A DNA stretch of 57,393 nucleotides from JBNRMR01 sp050942895. Lineage in GTDB: Bacteria; Bacillota; Clostridia; Christensenellales; UBA1750. Each line of letters starts with the position of its first letter. Position 1 is the stretch's first letter. Where the stretch lies: contig JBMNOE010000016.1 in NCBI GenBank assembly GCA_050942895.1, forward strand, positions 1 through 57,393. The letters are read 5' to 3'. The notes under the pieces are model-generated. The model was given only the letters and a program-made list of their open reading frames with translations. It searched no databases and was not told the DNA's origin. Positions 15,935 through 24,147 of the stretch are shown in pieces. The translations under genes and the position numbers were made by a program.

Positions 15935-17330
15935 TTTTTACATGGTGAATCCGGAGTTCTGCATCGCTTTGCAGATATTATCTGCGGCAGGCTTTGCCGC
16001 CCAGGCGGCCCTTTGCGTTCTTCACATGCTCCGGCGCAGGTGGGAAGGACGGCTTCTTCCGGAAAGGCTGCTGGAGATTTTCACCCTTCTTTTGATGAGT
16101 CTTATGACATATCATTTGGCCCTAGTTGCACATCATTCCTTTGGAAGCATCGTTGTGCCGCTCGGGGGGAATATCGAGCGCTGGGTTCTTTTTGGCCTGC
16201 TCCTGCTGCTGGGGATCGTTGCTTTCATAAAGCGCAAAAAGGCGGCGCTGCTGCCTGCTGCCGGCGCGTTTTTGATACTGCCCATATGGGAAGGCGGCGG
16301 GGCGTTCACGATGCTTTATGCCTGCGCGGTGCTTTTGCTGACAGTTCGAAGCGCAGTATGCGCCTTTTACTGGCATCGCCAGATACACAGCGGCCTTTCG
16401 GCCCTTTCAATAAAAGAGGCGGTGGATTCGCTTCCCTCGGGCATACTCTTTTGCGAAGGGGATGGGCATATTGTGCTTTTAAACCAAGCCATGCAAAGGA
16501 TAGCCCAGCAGCTTACCGGAAAGGCCATAAGGAGCGGCGATGTCTTTTACAAGGCCCTGCTGGAAGGGGAGGTCCGGGGTGAAAAAAGATACTCGGCGGA
16601 CAGGTCTTTGGTGTATGAACTCCCCGGCGGGGGGGTATGGCGATTTAAGCTGGACGAGATCCAGGCCAGGAGCAGGAAATATTACCAGATAGCATCTGCG
16701 GATATAACAGAGGAATGGCGGCTTACAAGGGAACTGACTGACAAGAAGCAGAGGCTTGACCGGCAAAAGGAAGACCTTTTAGCCATGCTGGAGGATCTGG
16801 ATGAGCTGAGCTATCAGGAGGAGCTTGTGAAAAGAAAGGGCCGCGTCCATGATGTTTTAGGGCAGCAGATTGCCATGGTTCAGAACCTGCTAAGGAGCAA
16901 ATCGCCGGACATTGCAAAGGTTGCGGACAGCATAAGAAGCATGGAAGAGGAGCTTAAGAAGGAGGGGGAGGAGCTGGACGCCTCCTTTGAGCAGATCGCC
17001 CAGTCGTTTAGAAGCGTTGATGTTGAATTGACCCTAACGGGCGAGCTGCCCAAGGGCGAGTTGGGGCTCTTATTGCTGGATATAATCCGTGAATGCTCCA
17101 CCAATGCGGTCAGGCATGGCTTTGCAACGGCTGTGGAGATCAGCTGCGAACAATCGGATGGGGGATATTTGCTAACAGTAAAAAATAACGGCGGCCTTCC
17201 TGAGATCATCCGTGAAGGCGGCGGCATCAGAGGAATGCGTCGGCGTGCGAGCGCCGCCGGAGGATGGTTTAAGATCGTTATGCAGGAGGGGTTTAAGGCA
17301 ATGGCATGGGTGAAAGGTGAAGTGTTATGA
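15927..17330 (+). CDS. Membrane sensor histidine kinase with PAS domain
   Basis: The protein (467 aa) has about six membrane helices (residues 5-155), a PAS domain (about 165-270, SLPSGILFCEGDGHIVLLNQ), a coiled coil and a LuxR/NarL-type kinase core. The phospho-acceptor is the His in GRVHDVLGQQIA. The ATP-binding N box is ECSTNAVRHG and the G box GGGIRGMRRRA. It lacks the extracellular binding domain carried by the preceding protein, so the two probably form one receptor complex. The ATG at 15927 follows GAGGGGGG, and the stop overlaps the response regulator start by 4 nt. Confidence 0.9.
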   Translation: MLDFYMVNPEFCIALQILSAAGFAAQAALCVLHMLRRRWEGRLLPERLLEIFTLLLMSLMTYHLALVAHHSFGSIVVPLGGNIERWVLFGLLLLLGIVAFIKRKKAALLPAAGAFLILPIWEGGGAFTMLYACAVLLLTVRSAVCAFYWHRQIHSGLSALSIKEAVDSLPSGILFCEGDGHIVLLNQAMQRIAQQLTGKAIRSGDVFYKALLEGEVRGEKRYSADRSLVYELPGGGVWRFKLDEIQARSRKYYQIASADITEEWRLTRELTDKKQRLDRQKEDLLAMLEDLDELSYQEELVKRKGRVHDVLGQQIAMVQNLLRSKSPDIAKVADSIRSMEEELKKEGEELDASFEQIAQSFRSVDVELTLTGELPKGELGLLLLDIIRECSTNAVRHGFATAVEISCEQSDGGYLLTVKNNGGLPEIIREGGGIRGMRRRASAAGGWFKIVMQEGFKAMAWVKGEVL

Positions 17331-17944
17331 TAAAAATTTTGATCGTTGACGACCACACGGCAATCAGGGACTCCTTCCGCCATGCTTTGGAAGCTTGCGA
17401 TGACATGGAGGTGCTGGATGACATCGCCGACGCTTCGTTGGCTCTAATATTCTGCCGGAGCCTCAGCCCGGATGTGGTGCTGATGGATGTCTGCACTGCC
17501 GGGGGAGCTTCCGGCCTTAAAGCAGCGCAGCAGCTTAAGGCACAGATGCCGCATATAAAGGTGATAGTTATGACCGGCTTTGACGAGATCACATACATGC
17601 CAAGGGCGAAGGAAAGCGGGGCGGATGCCTTCGTTGAAAAGAGCATGAGTCTGCCGTTTTTCATTCAGGTCATAAGGGATGTGGCCAGCGGGGGAAGCTA
17701 TTTTCCAAAGCGCAAGAGCATACCTGTGCAAAGGGGGGAGTCTCCGCTTACAGAGCGGGAGATACAGGTGCTTAAGATGGTCTGCCAGGGGCTGTCAAGG
17801 GTTCAGATTGCTCAGGAGATGTGCATATCGGAGAACACGGTGTACAGGCATATACAAAATATTACCGGGAAGATGGGTTTTGAGCGCACCAGCGAGCTTG
17901 TAGCCCATGTGGTGTTGAATGGCTGGCTGAACCCGAAATATTAA
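17327..17944 (+). CDS. NarL/LuxR-type response regulator
   Basis: The 205-aa protein has a receiver domain (DDHT acidic pair, phospho-acceptor Asp in VVLMDVCT, Thr and Lys in VIVMTG and FVEKS) and a C-terminal LuxR helix-turn-helix (LTEREIQVLKMVCQGLSRVQ, ISENTVYRHIQNI). It is the cognate regulator of the preceding kinase. Its targets are unknown; the lipoprotein genes just downstream are candidates. A terminator follows the gene. Confidence 0.95.
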   Translation: MIKILIVDDHTAIRDSFRHALEACDDMEVLDDIADASLALIFCRSLSPDVVLMDVCTAGGASGLKAAQQLKAQMPHIKVIVMTGFDEITYMPRAKESGADAFVEKSMSLPFFIQVIRDVASGGSYFPKRKSIPVQRGESPLTEREIQVLKMVCQGLSRVQIAQEMCISENTVYRHIQNITGKMGFERTSELVAHVVLNGWLNPKY

Positions 17945-17974
17945 ATGAACAATAACTGAATAGCTTCATGAAGA

Positions 17975-18000
17975 GCCGCGGCTTATGCCGGCGGTTTTTT
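17975..18000 (+). terminator. Terminator after the response regulator
   Basis: CCGCGGC, a TTAT loop and GCCGGCGG (one bulged G) are followed by TTTTTT. This separates the kinase operon from the pseudo-receiver gene. Confidence 0.75.
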
Positions 18001-18123
18001 ATATCTTTATATCTTTGCATAAAGTTGGAAAATTTTTACAAAATGGTTGATAGCTGTGATGTGGGGGGCGGCACAATCTGGTATGCTATGGGCGTAAGCT
18101 TATATTTGAAAGGGGTCGTGGAA

Positions 18124-18516
18124 GTGCCGCCTTTAAAGATCATTGCGCTTATCATGCGCAGAAAGCCGCTGGCAGAGGGAATCGCCATGGCTCTTAAGAG
18201 CCACATGGCGGGGGAGCTAAAGACCCACATAATAACCAACCATAAGCTGGCATGTGCGTATATTGAGCAATACCAGCCGGAACTTGCGGTGGTTGAAATC
18301 GCCGAGTCCGGGCCGTATGACGCTACGAGCTGCCTGGAGCTGTGCGATGAAATCCGCAGGCAGGTCCCTTTCTGCAAGCTGCTTACAATCTGCCCCGAAA
18401 GCGATAAGGATGAAATCAACCAGTGTGTTAGCGCAAAGCGAAGAGGAATGATAGACGATTTTGTGTTCTATGACGCCAGTTTGGACTATTTAGTGTCTAA
18501 AATTTTGTCCATATGA
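18124..18516 (+). CDS. Stand-alone pseudo-receiver protein
   Basis: About 130 aa with the alternating strand-helix pattern of a response-regulator receiver domain (LKIIALIMRRKPLAEGIAMA, then ELAVVEIAESGPYD, then CKLLTICPESD). The usual acidic pair after strand 1 is replaced by MRR, and the phospho-acceptor Asp after strand 3 is Glu (VVEIAES), so it is unlikely to be phosphorylated normally. There is no output domain. I choose GTG 18124, which is 8 nt after AAAGGGG; GTG 18118 is also possible. An extended -10 (TGGTATGCT) lies near 18079-18087. It may be a protein-interaction partner of the nearby sensory system. Confidence 0.6.
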   Translation: MPPLKIIALIMRRKPLAEGIAMALKSHMAGELKTHIITNHKLACAYIEQYQPELAVVEIAESGPYDATSCLELCDEIRRQVPFCKLLTICPESDKDEINQCVSAKRRGMIDDFVFYDASLDYLVSKILSI

Positions 18517-18582
18517 AAAGCGAAACTTGGGCCCCATAAGACAAGATTATGAATGTGACAGCAGAGGAGGAATAGAAATAAA

Positions 18583-19926
18583 ATGGCATTTTGCAATAGT
18601 TGTGGCTTGGAGATAAGTTCACAGGCGAAATTCTGCGATAATTGCGGGGCGCCGGTCAAGAGCCAAGTAAAGGAAGAACAGATAAAACAGGTCGATAAAA
18701 CCCTTGATTTAAAAGAACAGCAGAGCTACACGCCGCCTGCACAGCAGAGCTACACGCCCCCGGCGCAGCAGAGCCATACGCCGCCTGCACAGCAGAGCTA
18801 CACGCCGCCTGCGCAGCAGAGCTACACGCCCCCGGCGCGGCAGAGCCATACGCCCCCGGCGCAGCAGAGCTACACGCCCCCGGCGCAGCAGAGCCATACG
18901 CCCCCCGTGCAGCAGAGCCATACGCCTTCGGCGCAGCAGGCATACGTCCCCCCGGCGCAGCAGAGCTATACGCCCCCGGTGCAGGCTGCAAAGCAGAAGA
19001 AGCCCATCGATAAAAGGCTGTTCATATTTGGCGGTGCAGCCTTGGCGGTGGTGCTGATAGTGGTGCTGCTGGTTTCGCTAATTGGCGGAAACGATAGCGT
19101 CGCCGCTTCTGTGAATGACCCGAACGTCGGCGTTTGGAATGCCGTCACGGCAAAGGCTTGGGGCATTGAGCTGGACATTGAAGATGTCTATCAAAAGGGC
19201 TTTTCTATAGAGCTGCTGGATAAGGGCAAGTGCGAGCTGAACGTGGACGGCAAGAAGGGCAGCGCCAAATGGACCTTAAAAGACGATGAGATTACCATAA
19301 AGGGCGGCGGGTTTGACCTTTCAGGCGAACTTAAAGACGGAAAGATGGTCATTGACGATGTGATGGGTACCGGCATTGTGGTGTCCTTTGAAAAGGAGGG
19401 CGGATATGTCGCGGCGGGCGGATCTTCCCCCGCCCAGACGAGCGCTCTGCAAAAGCAGTGGAACGGCACCTGGTACGGCGTCGTCGATTTCATAGAGGGC
19501 TCCGGCAGATATTCATTCATCCCCGACAGCTCCGATGTCTACATGGTGGTTGATGTGGACGAAAGCGGCAGCGGGGTTTTTGCAGTTTACTTTGGCAGCG
19601 GCTTGCCTGCCTTCGCCAGCGGAAGCTGCACAGTGTCGTCCCATGGCCTGGACGCTGAGAGGGGGGCAGTTCTTGACGGGGATATGTACACCTATAACTG
19701 GATGTTCAGGGTCAGCCCCGACTACGAAAACAAATATGTCATCAGGGACGATTATACGGACTTTTATGGCGACTACTTCGAATACACAATTTTCTTAAAA
19801 CCTTGGGGTGCAAACTGGGATAAGGAGATCCAGGAAAACCAGTTGTTGCCGCCGGGCTATGATGACTACAGCCAGAAGCTGAAAAGCGGCGCTCCATCGC
19901 CCTTTGACGGCTTGAATCCACTTTGA
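18583..19926 (+). CDS. Zinc-ribbon membrane protein with octapeptide repeats
   Basis: The protein (447 aa) starts with a zinc ribbon (CNSC at residues 4-7, CDNC at 18-21). A linker holds eleven copies of QQSYTPPA-like octapeptides (about residues 46-133). One membrane helix follows (IFGGAALAVVLIVVLLVSLI), then an extracytoplasmic region with two beta-rich modules. The first module (DPNVGVWNAVTAKAWGIELD onward) is shared with the next gene, as is the closing LPPGYDDY motif. The zinc ribbon would be cytoplasmic. Function is unknown; a cell-surface or stress-sensing role is only a guess. Confidence 0.8.
   Translation: MAFCNSCGLEISSQAKFCDNCGAPVKSQVKEEQIKQVDKTLDLKEQQSYTPPAQQSYTPPAQQSHTPPAQQSYTPPAQQSYTPPARQSHTPPAQQSYTPPAQQSHTPPVQQSHTPSAQQAYVPPAQQSYTPPVQAAKQKKPIDKRLFIFGGAALAVVLIVVLLVSLIGGNDSVAASVNDPNVGVWNAVTAKAWGIELDIEDVYQKGFSIELLDKGKCELNVDGKKGSAKWTLKDDEITIKGGGFDLSGELKDGKMVIDDVMGTGIVVSFEKEGGYVAAGGSSPAQTSALQKQWNGTWYGVVDFIEGSGRYSFIPDSSDVYMVVDVDESGSGVFAVYFGSGLPAFASGSCTVSSHGLDAERGAVLDGDMYTYNWMFRVSPDYENKYVIRDDYTDFYGDYFEYTIFLKPWGANWDKEIQENQLLPPGYDDYSQKLKSGAPSPFDGLNPL
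18718..18981 (+). repeat. 24-bp tandem repeat, 11 copies
   Basis: Eleven in-frame 24-bp units encode QQ(S)(Y/H)TPPA octapeptides. The proline- and glutamine-rich spacer would be extended and flexible. Such arrays often vary in copy number between strains. Confidence 0.95.
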
Positions 19927-19964
19927 TGGAACTGCTGTGACGGGCTTTAGAAGGAGGAAATGAT

Positions 19965-21626
19965 ATGAAGAAATTAGCCGCAGTTTTGCTTTCGGTCATA
20001 TTGCTGCTTTCGCTTGTGGGCTGTGGCAGCAAAGCCGTCAGCGCCGACCCGAATGTGGGCAAATATGTGGCGTCCAAGGCCGAAGTGCTGGGTTTTGAGG
20101 TGGCTGTAAAGGATGTCTTTGAAAAAGGGTTCACGATAGAGCTTCTTGACAGGGGCAAATGCACTCTGGAGATAGATGGCGCCAAGTCAAACGGCAAGTG
20201 GAGCATTAAGGACGATGTGCTGCACATTGAAGGCGTCGGCGTCAAGAGCGAAGGCACATTAAGCAGCGGAGTGATGAAGCTGGAAAATGTGCTCGGCACA
20301 GGCATGAAGCTAACCTTCCAAAAGGAGGGCGGACAAAGCGTTGCAGCCCAGGGCGATTATGATTACTATGTCCTTGAATCTTTTGATGGCGGCGAAGGCC
20401 TGAGGGCCAGCGGTTCAGAGCTGGAGATGTACGGCATGAGCGACTGGTATGTCCTCCTGCGGGGGGATGGCACGGCTGAAATCATGTTTGACATAAGGGA
20501 GACAGGCACATGGAAGAAGGGCCAGATCATTCTGGAAGGCATAGGCACCATGGAATACAAGGAGGAAAAGGATACGATATCCATCGATATGGATGGAACG
20601 GTGTTCGTCTTTGCCCTAAACGACGGCCTGCCGCCGCCTCCCACTGCCAGCACGGCCCAAAGCCTGGAGGAGGCCCTGGGGGTAGAGCAGTTGGGCTTTG
20701 TATCCCCCACGACGGAGTTTGAAATCGGCAGCTATTGGTATGGCGCGCTTATGATCTCCGACTTTAGCCCGTCAAGCCAGGCGGCGGAAGCCGAAGGCAT
20801 ATACGATGTCTGGGGCTATATCGAGGAGGATAGCTCCGGCAGGGCATTTTTTGAGGTCTTTGACACTATGGACATGGAGTATGACCCCATATACTCCTTG
20901 TATGTGAACCTCTACGGGGATTACATGGAGGCGGATATCGGCGAGGACGATGCATGGATATTCGATATATATTTAGACGAATCGGAGGAATGGTGGCTCT
21001 CGACGGTGCTGGACAACGGCGTGCTTTACATAGACTATTTCTGCCGGGGCGAAAACATCTCGTTTAATTTCTTGCTCTACATGAGGGAGGACGGCACCTA
21101 TTGGGATGAGCAGAACGACTACATCCTACCCCCCGGATATGATGATTACAAGGGTGGGCTCGATGTTGCGTACGGACCAACTCCCCCTGTAACCGCGGAT
21201 AACAGCGGCTCCCTCTCAGGCGCCTGGGTGGATATGTCCACCGTGATAGACGATGTGTTGATATCGGCATCAGTTCCGGAGGGAACCTGGTACTGCAAGC
21301 CCTATATGGACACATACAGTCTTTACAATGTGCCCAGCGAGGATAAGGTATACTCAAGCTCGCCAAAAATCGCCATAAGAATTACTTCAAACGTGGAGAG
21401 GTTTGATTTCTATAAAGATGATTTTGAGAACCTGAAGAGCATTGACGACAGGACCATCGCAGGCATAAAGATGGCCGGCAGGACATACAAGAGTGTGGGC
21501 ATGGAATGGACGGAATATATAGGCGTGATAGACTCAGACCACGCTGTGAGCGTTCTGATAACAAAGCTTGATATCAGCCCGGGCAGCGAAGCCGACATGG
21601 TGCTGGACAGCATCAGCTTTGACTGA
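19965..21626 (+). CDS. Lipoprotein paralogous to the zinc-ribbon protein's outer domain
   Basis: The 553-aa product has a lipoprotein signal (LLLSLVGCGS, lipid cysteine at about residue 22). The following domain (DPNVGKYVASKAEVLGFEV onward) is clearly homologous to the extracytoplasmic module of the preceding protein: both carry KGF(S/T)IELLD(K/R)GKC and end this part in FEKEGG/FQKEGG. Two further beta-rich modules follow, the first closing with ILPPGYDDY. AGAAGGAGGAAATGAT precedes the ATG. It is probably a surface lipoprotein. No enzyme motif is visible and the function is unknown. Confidence 0.8.
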   Translation: MKKLAAVLLSVILLLSLVGCGSKAVSADPNVGKYVASKAEVLGFEVAVKDVFEKGFTIELLDRGKCTLEIDGAKSNGKWSIKDDVLHIEGVGVKSEGTLSSGVMKLENVLGTGMKLTFQKEGGQSVAAQGDYDYYVLESFDGGEGLRASGSELEMYGMSDWYVLLRGDGTAEIMFDIRETGTWKKGQIILEGIGTMEYKEEKDTISIDMDGTVFVFALNDGLPPPPTASTAQSLEEALGVEQLGFVSPTTEFEIGSYWYGALMISDFSPSSQAAEAEGIYDVWGYIEEDSSGRAFFEVFDTMDMEYDPIYSLYVNLYGDYMEADIGEDDAWIFDIYLDESEEWWLSTVLDNGVLYIDYFCRGENISFNFLLYMREDGTYWDEQNDYILPPGYDDYKGGLDVAYGPTPPVTADNSGSLSGAWVDMSTVIDDVLISASVPEGTWYCKPYMDTYSLYNVPSEDKVYSSSPKIAIRITSNVERFDFYKDDFENLKSIDDRTIAGIKMAGRTYKSVGMEWTEYIGVIDSDHAVSVLITKLDISPGSEADMVLDSISFD

Positions 21627-21755
21627 TTATCATGAACGCTTAAGGCGCTGAATATCCTGATGAGGACAGCCGGTTAGCGGGCATATTGCTGATGGATTTT
21701 CCAATATAATAACAGTGCAACTATATTTAACCAAAAAGGACAAGGAGGTATTTTG

Positions 21756-22433
21756 ATGAAGTACACAATTGAGGGCGGCTCTCTGCCGGCGGTGCTGATA
21801 CAGCTTGAGGCGGGGGAGACAATCATCAGCGAATCCGGCGGCCGTACATGGTCGCGGGGGCCAATTGTCACAGAGGCGAAGGCTGAAGGCGGCGTTGGAA
21901 AGGCATTGGGGCGCATGTTTACCGGCGAAAGCATGTTCATGTCCCGCTACACGGCTCAGGGGCCTGCCGAGATCGGCTTCTCCTCATCATTCCCGGGGAG
22001 CATAGTGGCGCGGACGCTGCAGGAGGGCGAGAGCATAGTCTGCCAGAAATCCGCATTCCTGTGCGCCACATATGGCGTTGAACTGTCGGTTCATTTCCAA
22101 AAGAAGCTGGGGGCGGGCATCGCAGGCGGCGAGGGCTTCATCATGCAGCGCGTGACCGGCCCCGGCCTGGTTTTCCTGGAGGTGGACGGCTACTGCCAGG
22201 AATACGACCTTGAGCCCGGCGAGCAGCTCATCTGCGACACAGGCGTGGTGGCGATAATGGATGCCACTTGCCAGATGGACGTTCAGATGGTTAAGGGAAT
22301 CAAGAATGTGCTTTTCGGCAGCGAAGGACTGTTCGACACTGTTGTCACCGGCCCGGGCAAGGTCTACCTGCAGACGATGACAATTGCCAAGTTGGCAAAA
22401 CTGATGATACCGTTTATGCCTTTCAAGAAATAG
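21756..22433 (+). CDS. AIM24/TIGR00266-family protein
   Basis: The 225-aa product is a beta-helix-like protein with the family's repeated glycine-rich strands (EAGETIISESGGRTWSRGPI, GEGFIMQRVTGPGLVFLEVDG, YDLEPGEQLICDTGVVAIMD). Bacterial members of this family have no firmly established biochemical role. I use the ATG at 21756 with AAGGAGG 7 nt upstream; a TTG one codon before is less likely. A TATAAT at 21705-21710 may be its -10 box, without a clear -35. Confidence 0.85.
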   Translation: MKYTIEGGSLPAVLIQLEAGETIISESGGRTWSRGPIVTEAKAEGGVGKALGRMFTGESMFMSRYTAQGPAEIGFSSSFPGSIVARTLQEGESIVCQKSAFLCATYGVELSVHFQKKLGAGIAGGEGFIMQRVTGPGLVFLEVDGYCQEYDLEPGEQLICDTGVVAIMDATCQMDVQMVKGIKNVLFGSEGLFDTVVTGPGKVYLQTMTIAKLAKLMIPFMPFKK

Positions 22434-22493
22434 GCCGAAACAGTAAAAATGGATAGCAGGGGGGGAGCCCCTTATAAAGAAAGGAGCGCAACC

Positions 22494-23492
22494 ATGAGAA
22501 AATATCTGGCGGGCATAGTGGCTCTCATCATGCTTTGCCTTAGCGGTTGCGGCCTCCTCCCTGCTTCTGGCGGCAATGCAGCCAGCGATGACATAAAAAG
22601 CAGCCTGAACGACAAAATTGCAGAGGCGATCGCCCAGAGCTTGAGCCCGAGCCCTGGCATTGGACCAAGCGCTTCGCAAGGGCCCATACCTTCTCAAACG
22701 CCGAAGGAAGCCGAAAGCCTTCATGATGAGGATGATTGGGAGCATTGGGCGCAGATGCTTGAGGGCTGGTGGGTGGACATGTCCAGCTACGGCGACGGGG
22801 ATTATGTCCAGGTTAACTACTTCACCTCGGATGGGACGGTATATTTAAGCCCTGAGGACTACTGGCAAAGCCTGGAAAACGCTGCGGAGTTTGATATTCG
22901 TCAATGGACACTGGTGGATGGACAGCCGTATCTGATTAAAACCGAAGGCAACACGCCTATTTACGGCACGATTGAGATCGATGAGCTTGGCGGAATGTTT
23001 GTGGAATGGCAGGGCGATGATTTCAGATATTATGAAAGAAATACCAGCTTTTGGGCAACAAACTTCCTGCTGGACGGCCCGTATTATTATCTGGCGGAAA
23101 ATGCAAGGCTGGCCTGGGTGCGGTTTGGCGAGGATCTTTCTACCGAGGAAGGATATGTCACCATCTGGGTTAATGACGTGATATGGGTGGGCTCATACCA
23201 GGAAGATCTGATCAAAGAGTATGGCCTTGAGGATGCGGATTTCAACAACGATTATGAGATCTATGACACAGACCCCAATTACTATCCCATGGAGATTATG
23301 AATGATGACCTGACGACTTTCCGTGTATGCGGCTATGACGGCGAAGGCTTTTTGGTCTCGGGGATAAGGGCGGATTTCATCGAGTTCAAAAGACTGGTGG
23401 ATGATCAGGGCGAAAGAGGAATGCTGGTTTATTACGGCGGCGAGGAAGGAACGGAATATATCTTTTCAATGACTGAAATTTACGTGCCTTGA
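22494..23492 (+). CDS. Lipoprotein of unknown function
   Basis: The 332-aa product has a clear lipoprotein signal (LIMLCLSGCGLL), a low-complexity Ser/Pro linker (SLSPSPGIGPSASQGPIPSQ), then an acidic, aromatic-rich domain. Its composition and the WWVDMSSYGDGDYVQVNYF start resemble the beta-rich modules of the two upstream surface proteins, but I cannot show homology by eye. The ATG at 22494 follows AAAGGAG; the in-frame codon at 22449 has no site. Confidence 0.75.
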   Translation: MRKYLAGIVALIMLCLSGCGLLPASGGNAASDDIKSSLNDKIAEAIAQSLSPSPGIGPSASQGPIPSQTPKEAESLHDEDDWEHWAQMLEGWWVDMSSYGDGDYVQVNYFTSDGTVYLSPEDYWQSLENAAEFDIRQWTLVDGQPYLIKTEGNTPIYGTIEIDELGGMFVEWQGDDFRYYERNTSFWATNFLLDGPYYYLAENARLAWVRFGEDLSTEEGYVTIWVNDVIWVGSYQEDLIKEYGLEDADFNNDYEIYDTDPNYYPMEIMNDDLTTFRVCGYDGEGFLVSGIRADFIEFKRLVDDQGERGMLVYYGGEEGTEYIFSMTEIYVP

Positions 23493-23546
23493 AGGCTTGC
23501 CCGTAAGGCATGGAATATGTGGAAAAACGGAAAAGGAGAAGGAAAG

Positions 23547-24035
23547 ATGAAGGTTGTTTTTGAAGCGCTGCCAACATCCGCAGGGGAGCTTGCCGGCTCT
23601 GTGCAAATGAATCTGACAAAGCCTGAGAACACATGCGCTCTCTTTCTTTGCGCGCTGAACATTTTTACAAAGGATAGGCAGGAGGGTGTGGCAGCAATAA
23701 ACGCCCTGAAGGGCCCGGCAGCCCTCAACGCCCATGAGATAAGCTTCCTTACAGACAGGTTGAGGGACAAGGCATATCTTCCGATGGCATATTTTGAGGG
23801 CGCAAGGCCGGACAATAACTACCAGCCTGCGCTTCCATACACGGTTTTATTTTACCCCGATCCTCGCCCGCAGGACTTACAGGCAGGTTACATGCGGCTA
23901 TATCTCAGGACTGCCGGGGCGGATTCGCCGCGGGCCATAACCCTCAGGCAAAAGGACGGTAACTGGTATCTGTGGGAATATCCCGGGATAGTGATGGGTG
24001 TGCGCTTGCCCGTCAAAGAGGATCCCTGGGCATAG
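23547..24035 (+). CDS. DUF6935-like protein
   Basis: A 162-aa protein without a signal peptide. The C-terminal pattern (DNNYQPALPYTVLFYPDPRP, GADSPRAITLRQKDGNWYLW, ending in KEDPWA) matches, from memory, the small Firmicutes family DUF6935, whose function is not known. The ATG at 23547 follows AAAAGGAGAAGG. It is the last gene of this rightward group. Confidence 0.65.
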   Translation: MKVVFEALPTSAGELAGSVQMNLTKPENTCALFLCALNIFTKDRQEGVAAINALKGPAALNAHEISFLTDRLRDKAYLPMAYFEGARPDNNYQPALPYTVLFYPDPRPQDLQAGYMRLYLRTAGADSPRAITLRQKDGNWYLWEYPGIVMGVRLPVKEDPWA

Positions 24036-24090
24036 CGCGCTGTTGCGCCTGTTTTGCTTGCACCACCGTGATTGAAAATGGATAAAACTA

Positions 24091-24124
24091 AAAAGCAGAG
24101 CTGCAGCTATATTCGCTGCAGCTC
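24091..24124 (-). terminator. Terminator between converging genes
   Basis: GAGCTGCAGC (24098-24107) and GCTGCAGCTC (24115-24124) form a perfect 10-bp stem. On the minus strand it is followed by TGCTTTTTAG, so it mainly serves the fucosidase operon; the + side has only a weak T run. Confidence 0.75.
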
Positions 24125-24147
24125 TTAATTCTGTTTATAACTTGGCT

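Noticed and set aside
18718..18981. Possible CRISPR array
   Set aside because: Units are directly adjacent without unique spacers and encode an in-frame peptide repeat.
18656..18991. Minus-strand repetitive frames opposite the octapeptide repeats
   Set aside because: The 24-bp period keeps all frames open; the plus-strand protein has the start site, zinc ribbon and membrane helix.
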